From contig NZ_JAQIJT010000001.1 of assembly GCF_036946125.1 (NCBI RefSeq), positions 1,279,307 to 1,343,306 of the forward strand: a stretch of 64,000 nucleotides of DNA, written 5' to 3'. Of this stretch, positions 51,011-59,842 are shown piece by piece. Origin of the DNA: Sphingomonas adhaesiva (GTDB taxonomy: Bacteria; Pseudomonadota; Alphaproteobacteria; Sphingomonadales; Sphingomonadaceae). Positions within the stretch are counted from its first letter, which is position 1; every line of letters begins with the position of its first letter. The notes beneath the pieces were generated by a model. It searched no databases. It had not been told where the DNA came from and saw only the letters and a list, made by a program, of their open reading frames with translations. Position numbers and translations under genes: made by a program.

Positions 51011-52060
51011 ATGGCGGCACAGATGACTGCACCCCTGCCCGCGGCTGGTGGGCGAGCCGGTTACGCAAAGTTCGCGATCCGGACGATGATCTTCATCGGA
51101 CTGGTCTCGCTGGCCATTCTTGTCTGGCGATTGCACAACGTATTGCTGCTTGCCTTCGCCGCGGTACTCATCGCGGTCGTGCTACATGCCGCTGCCGACG
51201 GGCTTTGCCGCCTGTTGCCGCTGAGTAAGGGTTGGGCGATGGCGTTGGCCGGAATGCTGATCCTGGGCGTGCTGGCCGGCGCCGGCATGCTGCTGGGGCA
51301 GGAAGTGGGATCGCAGCTGTCCGACTTGGGAAGGACATTGCCCGTTGCTTGGCAGCGTTTCGTGGACTGGGCGGGCGAGGACAAGGTGCAAAGCGTGCTC
51401 GACACCATCTCTCCCGACGGATCGAGCGTCGCATCGGTGATGCAGTCCGCGTTCGGGATGCTGACAACTTCGTTAACCGGCCTTGTCCTCGCGGTGCTGG
51501 GTGGGATCTATTTCGCCGCTAGCCCATCCGAGTATTACAGGGGGACGCTGGCCTTGTTGCCGCGTGCCGCCCGGCGGAGGACCGGCAAGGCCGCTAGAGA
51601 GACGGCGCGCACTCTGCGCAACTGGTTGCTCGGTCAGTTGGTGTCGATGGCGGCCACCTTCACTGCGGTGTTGATCGGTCTCAAGGTGATCGGGGTGCCA
51701 TCAGCGCTGGCGTTAGCGATCGTAGCGGGCATGCTCGAGTTCATCCCGCTGGTAGGTCCGTTTCTCGGCGCCGTGCCGGCGTTGCTGATCGCGCTCACCG
51801 TCGGGGTGGAACCGTTCATGTGGACCGCCGGTTCTTTCTTCGTGTGGCAACAGATCGAGGGCAATGCGATGGCGCCGCTGGTGATGCGTTATGCCGTGTC
51901 GATCCCGCCCGCCTTGACGCTGTTCGCGCTGTTCCTCTTCGGGAGCATGTTTGGAATCTTCGGAGTCATCCTTGGTGGACCGCTGACGGTTGCGTCGTGG
52001 GTGCTGGTCAAATGCCTGTGGGTCGAGCCACGATGCGAGCGGGACATGGCAGAGGGGTGA
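51011..52060 (+). CDS. AI-2E family transporter
   Basis: This 349-residue membrane protein of the AI-2E/PerM family has about eight helices. Family features are VWRLHNVLLLAFAAVLIAVV near the N-terminus, the long periplasmic loop (SQLSDLGRTLPVAWQRFVDW) and GMLEFIPLVGPFLGAVPALL, the strongest signature, then FGVILGGPLTVASWVLVK. Members export autoinducer-2 or act as Na+/H+ antiporters. The start could be ATG 51011 or 51023. It has its own upstream region containing a GTACGAGTAC dyad near 50910. Confidence 0.88.
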   Translation: MAAQMTAPLPAAGGRAGYAKFAIRTMIFIGLVSLAILVWRLHNVLLLAFAAVLIAVVLHAAADGLCRLLPLSKGWAMALAGMLILGVLAGAGMLLGQEVGSQLSDLGRTLPVAWQRFVDWAGEDKVQSVLDTISPDGSSVASVMQSAFGMLTTSLTGLVLAVLGGIYFAASPSEYYRGTLALLPRAARRRTGKAARETARTLRNWLLGQLVSMAATFTAVLIGLKVIGVPSALALAIVAGMLEFIPLVGPFLGAVPALLIALTVGVEPFMWTAGSFFVWQQIEGNAMAPLVMRYAVSIPPALTLFALFLFGSMFGIFGVILGGPLTVASWVLVKCLWVEPRCERDMAEG

Positions 52061-52519
52061 GTACGAAGATTCGACGAGTGCTGCGGTTGCGCGTTCGCGG
52101 AGAGGGCGCATGCGTGATCGCCGCGCATAACCGTTCTTGCCATCGCGGCGGGTGCACTGCCCGCCTTCGGGGCGAGCCCCATTCTCATGTCGCAGGCCAC
52201 GGCGGTCGCCGTCTCCGGTCTAGTCCAGTTTCCATTGGGGTTTGTGTTCCACCGACCGGTGATGGTGATGGTGATGGTGATGGTGATGGTGATGGTGATG
52301 GTGATGGTGATGGTGATGGTGATGGTGATGGTGATGGTGATGGTCTCGTTCGCGGGCGACGCCGTGTCAATGGCACCGGGTGTACCGACGAGGTGGTCAG
52401 TGGCCTGGGATCGCGCCTTTTCTGCCTGGTCGCGCAAGAACGCGGTGGCCTGGTGTCGCACATGTCGGTAGGCCGCCGCTGCGATGTTTCGGTAGCGCGA
52501 GAACCTCGTGGGGTGGCGG
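52061..52519. other. Gene-poor stretch holding a microsatellite
   Basis: Apart from the GATGGT repeat I see no supported gene here. Because the repeat is 6 bp long most frames stay open and produce long but artificial reading frames on both strands. A short segment around 52130-52200 has a codon pattern that could come from an old exported protein. The NDH-2-like gene starts at 52520. Confidence 0.5.
52258..52344. repeat. Hexanucleotide microsatellite, 14 x GATGGT
   Basis: Fourteen perfect GATGGT units fill 52261-52344, preceded by a GGT half-unit. Plus-strand frames encode Asp-Gly or Met-Val; minus-strand frames encode Thr-Ile, Pro-Ser or His-His. The poly-His frame is open from just after a TGA to a TAG (reading ERD, about 28 His, RSVEHKPQWKLD) but has no ATG or GTG start. 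Confidence 0.9.
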
Positions 52520-53818
52520 ATGTTCGCACCCGCTCCTGACCTCACTGACCGGCACCATCGGGTGGTAATCGTCGGTGGGGGCGTCGCGGGCCTCGATCTT
52601 GCCGGCATCCTTAGCCGCGACAGTTCTCTCGACGTGGTGCTGGTCGACTGCGCTACGATACATGTCTGGAAGCCGATGCTTCACAGCGTGGCCGCCGGAA
52701 CCTGCGATGTCGCGCACGTCGGGGTGCCATATGCCGCTCAGGCGCGGCGGCACGGCTTCACCTACGTCCCCGGTCGAGCAGAAGCGGTCGATCCCAGTTC
52801 GCGGGTCGTACATGTCGCACCTTTCGCCCTCCACCGCCGACCGCTACTGCCCGAACGGACCCTTGAATACGATACGTTGGTCTTGGCTGTGGGCAGTGTC
52901 GCGGCGGATTTCGGTGTCGAAGGCGTAGCGGTCCATGCTCGACATATCGACACGCTGGAGGAGGCGACCGCGTTCCAAGCAGATATCGCGCCCCGACTGA
53001 TCGAGGCGGCGCAGACCGCCACGCCCCTGCGCATCGCGATCGTCGGCGGGGGCGCGACCGGCGTCCAGCTGGCGGCCGAGTTGCTGCAGATGGCGGACAT
53101 CGCCGACGATTATGGTGCGGGCGGCGTTCGGCAATCGCTGGAGATCAATCTGCTGGATCGCGGGGACCGGCTGCTGTCCGCCTTTCCAGAAGGGGTGTCG
53201 CGGGCGGCGCGGGTCCGGCTTGAACAACTGGGCGTGACGGTAACGACCGAAGCTGTCGTTACTGCCGTCGATGCTACGGGATTGCAGGTGGGCAACGAAC
53301 ATCTGTCGGTCGATCTGTGCGTATGGGCGGCCGGCGTCGAGGCGGCGCCGCTTGCCGAGACGCTTGCTGCGCTGGAGCGAACGCGCGAAGGCCGTATCGT
53401 GGTTGATGCTTGGTGTCGCTCGGTGTCGTTCACGGAAATCGTCGCACTCGGCGACTGCGCCGCCTTAACGCCGACCGGGCAGCGCCGACCGCTGTCTCCC
53501 ACCGCGCAGGTCGCCTATCAGCAGGCGGTCTATCTGGGGCGTTGGCTGCCAAAGATGATCGCGGGTCGCAAAGCGCCGCCGTTCCGTTACCGCGACCTCG
53601 GCGCGCTTGTACAACTCGGCGGTTACGACGCCTATGGCGCATTAGGACGGTTTGGCGTCTTCGGTCGCGGCTTTCTGCATGGTCGGATGGCCAAGGCCGG
53701 CCACGCCTTCCTCTATCGGCGCCACCAGATGCGGCTTCACGGCACCCTTGCGGCTCTAGCACTCTGGGTGGCTGACCATCTCGTAAATTTCGTACGTCCT
53801 ACTAGTAAGTTGAGCTAA
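52520..53818 (+). CDS. NDH-2-like NAD(P)/FAD-dependent oxidoreductase
   Basis: The 432-residue flavoprotein has the type II NADH dehydrogenase layout. An FAD-binding HHRVVIVGGGVAGLDLAGIL (about residues 12-31) is followed by the NADH-binding LRIAIVGGGATGVQLAAELL (about 170-189), the second FAD contact EIVALGDCAAL (about 310) and a C-terminal hydrophobic tail (TLAALALWVADHLVNF) for membrane contact. It would transfer electrons from NADH to quinone without proton pumping. The ATG at 52520 is preferred to the GTG at 52508. Confidence 0.87.
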   Translation: MFAPAPDLTDRHHRVVIVGGGVAGLDLAGILSRDSSLDVVLVDCATIHVWKPMLHSVAAGTCDVAHVGVPYAAQARRHGFTYVPGRAEAVDPSSRVVHVAPFALHRRPLLPERTLEYDTLVLAVGSVAADFGVEGVAVHARHIDTLEEATAFQADIAPRLIEAAQTATPLRIAIVGGGATGVQLAAELLQMADIADDYGAGGVRQSLEINLLDRGDRLLSAFPEGVSRAARVRLEQLGVTVTTEAVVTAVDATGLQVGNEHLSVDLCVWAAGVEAAPLAETLAALERTREGRIVVDAWCRSVSFTEIVALGDCAALTPTGQRRPLSPTAQVAYQQAVYLGRWLPKMIAGRKAPPFRYRDLGALVQLGGYDAYGALGRFGVFGRGFLHGRMAKAGHAFLYRRHQMRLHGTLAALALWVADHLVNFVRPTSKLS

Positions 53819-53908
53819 ACAAGCATCGCCACGCTGATCGCTTATGCGTCAGCAGCGAAGTTCTTTGTCATGGAATAGGCAAAGGCGTACCTCTGCCTTG
53901 TGTTCGAT

Positions 53909-55200
53909 TGACCTGAGCCCTTGGGTTTGGTCCATTCTTTTTGAGAAATTCCCGGTTAGGTTTGGCAAGTGCCGGACGAGGGAATCCGTCAATGAAGAAG
54001 TCGAGGTTCAGCGAGCAGCAGATAGCGTTCATCCTCAAGCAGGCGGAGGATGGAACAACGGTCGAGGAGGTTTGTCGGAAGGCCGGCATATCAATCCAGA
54101 CCTACTATCGATGGCGTAGCAAATATGGGGGCTGATGCCGTCGGAGATGAAGCGCCTGAAGGTGCTGGAGGAGGACGTGCGGCTGAAGCGGCTGGTGGCC
54201 AACCTCAGCCTGGATAAGGAGATGCTCCAGGGCGTCATCCGCCGAAAAATGTAGGGCCTGGTCGAGCCCGGGAGATCGTCGGCTATTTGCAGGCGAGCTA
54301 CCAGGTCAGCGAACGGCGAGCTTGCGGCGCGTTTCCGATCAATCGATCGACCCAGCGCTACCAGTCCCGCCGCCTCGATCAGGCCGGCCTCAAGATGCGG
54401 ATCAAGGAGTTGGCTGCGACCGTGTTCGCTACGGGTATCGACGCATCCATGTGCTGCTCCGGCGGGAGGGCTGGGAGATCAACCACAAGCGCACTCATCG
54501 GCTGTATCGCGAACTCGCGCTGCAGCTGCGCAACAAGACGCGCAAGCGCAAGGTGAAGGCGAAGCTGCGCGATGACCGGACGCGGCGACGGCGCCCGACG
54601 AGTGCTGGTCGATGCATTTCCTGTCGGACCAACTGTTCGACGGGCGCAAGATCCGCGTGCTGTCGATCGTCGACAACTTCACGCGTGTGTCGCCAGCGCT
54701 CGATGTACGGACAAGCTATCGCGGATCTGACGTGGTCGAAACGCTCGACCGCGTTGCCGCGGCACATGGTCGCCCAAGCGCATTCGTCTAGATAATGGGC
54801 CGGAATCCATCTCGAAGGATCTCGATCTATGGGCCTATCAGCATGATGTAGTGCTGGACTTCAGCCGCCCCGGCAAGCCGACCGACAATGCGTTCGCGGA
54901 GGCGTTCAACGGCCGCCTGCGGGCCGAATGCCTCAACGCATACTGGTTCTTGAGCTTGGCCGCCGAAGTGGCCCGCATTCGACGGTCAATCGCGGCTAAT
55001 GACTGGATGCCGGGCGCCATGACCTCTCGCGGCCGTGCGCCTTCGTTCGGCTCGCGCTCGACGGTGATGTCGGATGGTCGTGCGTATGTGTATCTGCTGC
55101 TCGTCGATGGACCAATTGACGTGCTTGCGGCGGACGTCGCGATTACGCCGGGTTGGTCGTGACGTGATGGGGTGGACGGCCCCTGCACCAGCGTAGCTGG
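53909..55200 (+). mobile_element. Degenerate IS3-family element
   Basis: The left boundary is probably TGACCTGAGCCC at 53909, a plausible IS3-type terminus. The right boundary is guessed from where the AraC cupin remnant begins. The element contains broken orfA and orfB reading frames. It appears to have inserted in, or replaced, the 3' part of an AraC-type gene. Terminal repeats could not be matched. Confidence 0.55.
53992..55030 (+). pseudogene. IS3-family transposase remnant (orfA/orfB)
   Basis: OrfA begins intact at 53992 (MKKSRFSEQQIAFILKQAED, then an HTH) but a 1-bp loss near 54130 puts LMPSEMKRLKVLEEDVRLKR in a new frame ending at TAG 54252-54254. OrfB survives in several frames: RYGYRRIHVLLRREGWEINH (HTH_21), then FLSDQLFDGRKIRVLSIVDN (in two frames; first Asp region), RLDNGPESISKDLD (second Asp) and FSRPGKPTDNAFAEAFNGRL (Glu region) up to NAYWFLSLA. 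After that the family sequence is lost. At least four frame breaks make it inactive. Confidence 0.85.
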
Positions 55201-55460
55201 GCGATGATGGTGCCGGGTGGGTTATAAATTAGAACCGGCGTGTCGGACACCATCGGAGCGCCTGCGGCTGACGACATATAGCCGCCGGCCAGCACCAGCA
55301 CGAAATGAGCTTCGTCATGGCTGTGTCGCCGAACTTCTTCTTCGGGCGGGTTTGCCGTTAGCGCATGAAAGCTGAACCCGCCGGCGTGCCTGCCCTCCGG
55401 GCCACTTCCCCAGAAATCCGTCTTTCCTCGCCTGAGAACCATATTACAGGTCTGCACCAA
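55201..55460 (-). pseudogene. AraC-type regulator, N-terminal cupin remnant
   Basis: From the ATG at 55460 the frame reads a cupin sensor domain: EEEVRRHSHDEAHFVLVLAG, later SDTPVLIYNPPGTI, the usual first third of AraC regulators with a cupin N-terminus. After PPGTI the sequence turns into IS-derived DNA, so the rest of the sensor and the DNA-binding domain are gone. It cannot act as a transcription factor. Confidence 0.65.
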
Positions 55461-55731
55461 TTCGGGCCATCGGCGCCATCCGACTTATGTTGCCGATCGT
55501 TTCTCATTTCACCGCGTGCAATGGGTTTCGAGACACCTTTAGCGTTCTCGAAACTCGATCCCAACGGGAAAGGCTTCGGCCGGCCTACCACTGTACTTAT
55601 GGGAAGCCGGGGTTATCGATTTCAGCCGAGCATCTGCGATCGGTTTGAGATCGGCTGTCGTGCGTGTCACGATCGCGTAGGTTGATCCGTCATGATGAGG
55701 GGAAGCATCCCCAACATTCGGAGACACGATC

Positions 55732-56031
55732 ATGCACGCCCTGTTTCTCACGCATAGCAGCACGCCGGGTCGGCGCGACGAACTGGAGGCGGTGTGGCGT
55801 CGGCACATGATGCCGGCGATCGACGCCAACGACGGCCACCTCGTCTACATCTACAGTTTCGGTACCGATCCTGACACGGTAGGCGCGTTTCAGCTATACC
55901 GGTCGAAGGAAGACGCGGATGCATTCGTGCAATCGCCCGCGTATCTGGCCTACCTGAATGAAGCACGGCCGTTGTTGGCGCATGATCCCGACGTGACGAT
56001 CCTCGAACCGCGATGGGTTAAAGGCGCCTGA
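55732..56031 (+). CDS. ABM-family (antibiotic biosynthesis monooxygenase-like) protein
   Basis: This 99-residue protein has the small ferredoxin-like ABM fold: LFLTHSSTPGRRDELEAVWR, then HLVYIYSFGTDPDTVGAFQL and SPAYLAYLNEARPLL. Such proteins act as quinol monooxygenases, haem-degrading enzymes or stress-related proteins. Its stop overlaps the ATG of the truncated ECF sigma gene (TGATG), so it was the first gene of an ECF41-like operon, a family that often pairs a sigma factor with a small redox enzyme. Confidence 0.75.
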   Translation: MHALFLTHSSTPGRRDELEAVWRRHMMPAIDANDGHLVYIYSFGTDPDTVGAFQLYRSKEDADAFVQSPAYLAYLNEARPLLAHDPDVTILEPRWVKGA

Positions 56032-56387
56032 TGGAAGTGACAATCGACGCTGCGATGATGGTGGCGTTCGAAGCTGCCCGGCCAGCGATGTTTGGCATCG
56101 CATATCGTATGCTCGGCACGCATGCCGATGCCGAAGACGTCCTGCAGGACGTGTTCATTCGCTGGTCAGAAGCCGATCGACATTCGATCCAGAACCCAGC
56201 TGCGTGGCTTACTACAGTCTGTACGCGACGATCGATCGATGTGGTCCGCTTGGTCGCTCGCGCGCGGACGGACTATGTGGGACCGTGGCTGCCCGAGCCA
56301 TTGGCCGGTGCGACGATGGAAGAGCCGCAGGAACTCTCTTTTGCTTTGGAGACGGCGTTCTTGCTCTTGCTGCAGCGCGCGTCGCCC
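56031..56387 (+). pseudogene. ECF sigma factor (SigJ/ECF41 type), 3'-truncated
   Basis: Residues 1-119 match the N-terminal part of a SigJ/ECF41 sigma factor: MFGIAYRMLGTHADAEDVLQ (region 2.1-2.2), AAWLTTVCTRRSIDVVRLVA (2.3-2.4) and YVGPWLPEPLAG, ending at LLLLQRASP where region 4 should start. Beyond 56387 the sequence is the antisense of a GFA gene, so region 4 and the C-terminal SnoaL-like domain are deleted. The frame continues to 56585 only by chance. The fragment lacks -35 recognition and is probably non-functional. Confidence 0.8.
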
Positions 56388-56390
56388 AGC

Positions 56391-56690
56391 GTCCGCAATC
56401 TGCCTGAGATTGACGCCCCAGAGCAGCTTCTTGTCGATTTCGTCGCCTTCCGGGCGGTGATGCGTGAAACATCCGCACATCGCGCAACGGAACCATCGCA
56501 GGACGCCTTTTCCCCATACGTAGCTGTCGAGGGTCGAGGGCCTGTGCCTCAGGATAAGCGACGCTCCCGAATAGTAGGCGAATAGGCGCTGGACGCGTCG
56601 ACAAAGAGAGCAGTTGCATGCTGTCAAGACACGTGGGCGGCGTGGAATGGCGATCGTCACACCGCCGCAATGGCATTTTGCTTCCAGCAT
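56391..56690 (-). pseudogene. GFA-family protein, 3'-truncated
   Basis: From ATG 56690 the frame reads the glutathione-dependent formaldehyde-activating (GFA) fold: MLEAKCHCGGVTIAIP with the CxC zinc site, TACNCSLCRR (CxxC) and RWFRCAMCGCFTHHRP, reaching WGVNLRQIAD. There it meets the sigma fragment tail to tail at 56388-56390 and the last part of the fold is missing. Most zinc ligands are kept but the C-terminus is lost. Confidence 0.75.
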
Positions 56691-56965
56691 TCCTCGGTCC
56701 CGTCGCCAGTGCATCAGAGAATGCCTGTCAGGCTACACCCTTCCACAACTTCCAGCATCCTGGTTCCGCATCCGGATGATCCGATACGATCCGGCTGACT
56801 TCGAATGGCGGGTGATCGTGCGATGGCGAAAGTGACATCGTTTCGGCATCCTGCCGAGGCTCGCCCGCGAGATGGTTGGGACATTCCCGCACGGATCGTC
56901 CGACGGGGCGGTCGCGTCTTTCCGCCCAGGATCGCGCTTTTGCGATGCGCCTGTTCGACGGCCGC

Positions 56966-57520
56966 TCAACGAAGCGCCGCGTCGAATTCGCGGATGAGTT
57001 CTCCGACCCGACCGCCTTTCAATGGGGCCTCGGGATAGCGCCGGAGTATCCCAGAGACCTGTGGCGGCGCGAGGCCTGCCAACATCGCCAGGTGCATCTC
57101 TGCGGTGTCCGGGGACGAGAGCTCGATGGCTCGGACAGCATGAGCCGCCGATCCAAGGATGTGCTTGACCTGGGTCGCCGTCGCCAGCGGGTGCAGATAG
57201 GCGGCGCCAGCGGCTGCGACAGGGGCCCGCGCTGCCTCACTCGCCGCAGGTTCACCGTGGTCGGCAGCTTCCCCAGCAGCCCGAAGCGCAGACCATGCCC
57301 TGTCTCGGAGGAGCTTGGTTCGTCCTGCGCCGCCTGCGAACAGCCGGGCGGCGGCGATGGCGTCGTGTGGCCGCCGATCGTGCGGGTATCGTCGGTCGAA
57401 GACCGGGAGGACAGAACAAGCGCACTGCGCCGCATAGCCTTCGACGGCCCGGCAAGCATCCAAGCTGTGATAGACCTTTGCAGCATCCGCCATGGCGCTG
57501 AGATATGCGCACATCGGCAC
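56966..57520 (-). CDS. Putative immunity protein (Imm-5-like)
   Basis: The 184-residue protein resembles the putative immunity (Imm-5-like) family, helical proteins with a DRRPHDAIAAARLFAGG motif (about residues 51-67) and a later ATQVKHILGSAAHAVRAIEL helix (about 116-135). The N-terminus has the Cys/Ala-rich segment CACSVLPVFDRRYP. No toxin gene is visible nearby. Members are found next to polymorphic toxins or as orphans. The ATG at 57520 was chosen as the first in frame; ATG 57493 is an alternative. Function is inferred from family resemblance only. Confidence 0.6.
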   Translation of the reverse strand: MPMCAYLSAMADAAKVYHSLDACRAVEGYAAQCACSVLPVFDRRYPHDRRPHDAIAAARLFAGGAGRTKLLRDRAWSALRAAGEAADHGEPAASEAARAPVAAAGAAYLHPLATATQVKHILGSAAHAVRAIELSSPDTAEMHLAMLAGLAPPQVSGILRRYPEAPLKGGRVGELIREFDAALR

Positions 57521-57900
57521 GCATTGAATCCTCGTCTTTTCTTCCGGATTGGCGGCAGCGGCGGCAACAGTCGCGCTTCCGTCTCGTCAAAGGAAGCATG
57601 CAAGTCTTGCCGTCCCGGGAGCCGTCCTGCATCCGCTTCCCCGGAATTGTCCGCCAACCGCGGATCATCCGGAAAGCAGGAGCGTGCGGCCTGGCGGGTC
57701 AGCCGCAGTTCGTCTCGAGAATTCGACCGCTCTATGCCGCCATCCGGCGCAGGCAGGACACTCCCCCTGACAAGGATGCGCCTTGGCGAAGGGAAGCGCC
57801 GATACGGTTCCTATAGGTAGAGCAATTGCGTCAAAGCAATGGTAGTATCGCGGCCGGCCGGGGGCGGCCGGCAGTTGACATGTCTCTTGAGGGGGAAGTT
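57521..57900. other. Intergenic stretch before exported protein gene
   Basis: The first 250 bp have open frames but no supported gene; a minus-strand frame (MADNSGEADAGRLPGRQDLH onward) overlaps the immunity gene and looks accidental. At 57851-57872 lies a GC-rich inverted repeat (CGGCCGGC...GCCGGC). A GAGGGGGAAG ribosome binding site precedes the ATG at 57901. Confidence 0.5.
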
Positions 57901-58830
57901 ATGGCGACCAAATCTACTAGGAATGTGTTGCTTGGCCTCGTGGCCACGCTCGGCACCAGCGTACCGGCCCATGCGCCGGATGATGTCACGAAGACGGGCA
58001 TCGCGGCTGGCTTGGGGGTCGCTGCCGCGAGCGGCAAGACGACGATGGGCGATGGTGCGGGAGCGATCGAGGCATCGTTGCTCGACAGCGACGCCATGCT
58101 TCAGGCTGGCGCGGCCATCAGGCGTATCGCCGAGGCCGCCCGGTCGGCGAACGGCAATCGCCCAGTACTGGTGCTGGGCAAGTCCGACACGGTCGATTTC
58201 TCCATGGCGCTGTGGGTGGTCGAGCGGCTCCGGTCCTTGAAGACGAGGGCCGAGGCGATGCCGGCCGCCGGATGCCGCAAGGCACCGATCGTCGTCGAGC
58301 AAACCACCCGCGGAAGTTCTGCATTCCTGGATGCGCCGGCTGAGACGACGAAGACCCAGAAATTCGGGTTCGCGCGAACCGATATCGTGGCTGCGCTCGC
58401 GAGCGACATCAGCGTCGGCGCGATCAAACTGAGCGCCGACGATCGCACCCTTCTGAATGCCATCCTGATGGGAAACGCGGCCGACACCGCATGGCACGAT
58501 CTTTCAACCACAACGCCGACCTTCGCCAAGGCCAGCAACGCTGGCCTCATCGTGCTCGACGAGCAGGTCGCGGTCGATCCCAGGACGAACCCCGTGTTCC
58601 TGCTCCTTGCCGACCTCCAGCGCTGGACCGATGCCAATCGCCAGTGCGACGGCGAAAGCCACAAGGCGATGGTCGACACGATCGACAAGTTTATCGCGGC
58701 CATCACCTCGGCCGAGAAGGGAACACCGGCAATCGTGGCGGCTGCGCAGCTGGCACCGTCCGGTTTCGATCGGTTGCCCCTCATCCTTCGGGTCGGGATC
58801 GACGACCGGGGCGGGACATCGATTACGTGA
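57901..58830 (+). CDS. Exported protein of unknown function, interrupted by in-frame TGA
   Basis: This is a 309-residue product from an ATG with a strong GGGGGAAG site. A signal peptide (MATKSTRNVLLGLVATLGTS, then VPAHA) directs it to the periplasm. The mature part is mixed alpha/beta with RPVLVLGKSDTVDFSMALWV and SNAGLIVLDEQVAVDPRTNP; I do not recognise a family. The frame does not end naturally: the TGA at 58828-58830 is followed by 81 further sense codons in the same frame with the same codon style. A TGG-to-TGA change fits best. The truncated form may still be made. Confidence 0.65.
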   Translation: MATKSTRNVLLGLVATLGTSVPAHAPDDVTKTGIAAGLGVAAASGKTTMGDGAGAIEASLLDSDAMLQAGAAIRRIAEAARSANGNRPVLVLGKSDTVDFSMALWVVERLRSLKTRAEAMPAAGCRKAPIVVEQTTRGSSAFLDAPAETTKTQKFGFARTDIVAALASDISVGAIKLSADDRTLLNAILMGNAADTAWHDLSTTTPTFAKASNAGLIVLDEQVAVDPRTNPVFLLLADLQRWTDANRQCDGESHKAMVDTIDKFIAAITSAEKGTPAIVAAAQLAPSGFDRLPLILRVGIDDRGGTSIT

Positions 58831-59076
58831 TCGAACATCTGGTACACGATCGGCCTGCCCGGTGCCGCCGTGATCACAAGCGGCCTGAAGGTCAGTTTCC
58901 AGTTGAGCGATCCCAAAGTCGGGCAGAACCTGATGACCGGCGAAGTTCGTTGCGCCACCCGGCCTACCAGCTACCGGGACGTGCAAAACATGCTTGTGAC
59001 CCGCAAGGCGACCGGCAGCAATTCTGTCGGCGACCGGCAGAAGACGCTTGTCACGTGCGCGTACAGGACCAGTTGA
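58831..59076 (+). other. In-frame continuation of the exported protein after TGA
   Basis: The frame of the preceding gene runs on as SNIWYTIGLPGAAVITSGLK, then VSFQLSDPKVGQNLMTGEVR, ending in KTLVTCAYRTS at TGA 59074-59076. It contains Cys and beta-strand-like stretches but no start with a ribosome binding site, so it is best read as the lost C-terminal domain of a 391-residue protein. Confidence 0.65.
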
Positions 59077-59239
59077 ACAGCTACGCCGCCGGCCGGATCC
59101 ACGCCCCCTTTTCGCCTCGGTGTCTTGCGATCCGGACCACGTTGACGGATTTCGCGCGTGAAATGTCATCGGGACAGCAATGTCGCGTTCGCTGCGCTAG
59201 CTGCAGGGCTGGCATACTTCTCACCCGGCACCACAACAG

Positions 59240-59842
59240 CTAGCTACGCAGCAGTGCTCGGACGATCTCGGCAACCATCCGGCGACGACGGCGATGGTAT
59301 TGGCGCCAGCGGATGCGGAGCGCGGCGACATCGCCGCGATCGGTTGCCGCCGACAGATGCGCAATCTCGTCCCGTGTGTCAGCGATCAAGCCCGCCTCGA
59401 CCAGGCGGACCGCGTGCAGCCGCGCGTTGATGTCCCGAACCGCGCGCAGGTGCTCCTCGTTCCTCGACGCGCGGGCCAGGCGTTCGACGAGCGCGCCTGT
59501 CGCCGTCGCATCGTCGTCCGCCTGCCCGCCATTGGCGGCATGGGCTGCGATCCGGCCGGCCGCCGATCGCAGGATGATCCCGATGACGTCCTCGTTCCAA
59601 CGGTAGAGGTCGGCGAGCGCGGGCGCGTCGATCATCGGCACATGGAAGCCGCCGCCCGGACGGGCATCGACGAGACCGGCGCCACACAACTGGTTCAGCG
59701 CCTCGCGCACCGGCGTCGCGCTGGTGGCCAGCCGGTCCGCCAGCACGGCAGGGTCGAGCCGGGTGCCCGGTCGCACGACGCGCGTCAGGATCAACCGCCG
59801 GATCGCGTCGTGGACGCGCTCGGTCGTTGCGCCGGCGTTCAT
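59240..59842 (-). CDS. GntR family transcriptional regulator (FCD type)
   Basis: This 200-residue regulator has an N-terminal winged HTH (RVHDAIRRLILTRVVRPGTR; DRLATSATPVREALNQL, about residues 9-52) and an FCD-type effector domain with the His-containing helices (RNEEHLRAVRDINARLHAVR). The GntR/FadR group controls carboxylate metabolism. The ATG at 59842 is immediately downstream of the decayed frame described next. No obvious target gene is adjacent. Confidence 0.85.
   Translation of the reverse strand: MNAGATTERVHDAIRRLILTRVVRPGTRLDPAVLADRLATSATPVREALNQLCGAGLVDARPGGGFHVPMIDAPALADLYRWNEDVIGIILRSAAGRIAAHAANGGQADDDATATGALVERLARASRNEEHLRAVRDINARLHAVRLVEAGLIADTRDEIAHLSAATDRGDVAALRIRWRQYHRRRRRMVAEIVRALLRS

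Noticed and set aside
52258..52344. The GATGGT array as a CRISPR or protein-coding repeat
   Set aside because: Units are 6 bp with no spacers, so not CRISPR; Asp-Gly, Met-Val or Thr-Ile products come from any frame through the array and have no supporting start or domain.
56388..56585. Sigma frame continuing to 56585 as a real C-terminus
   Set aside because: The codons there are the antisense of the GFA gene, so the extension is accidental.
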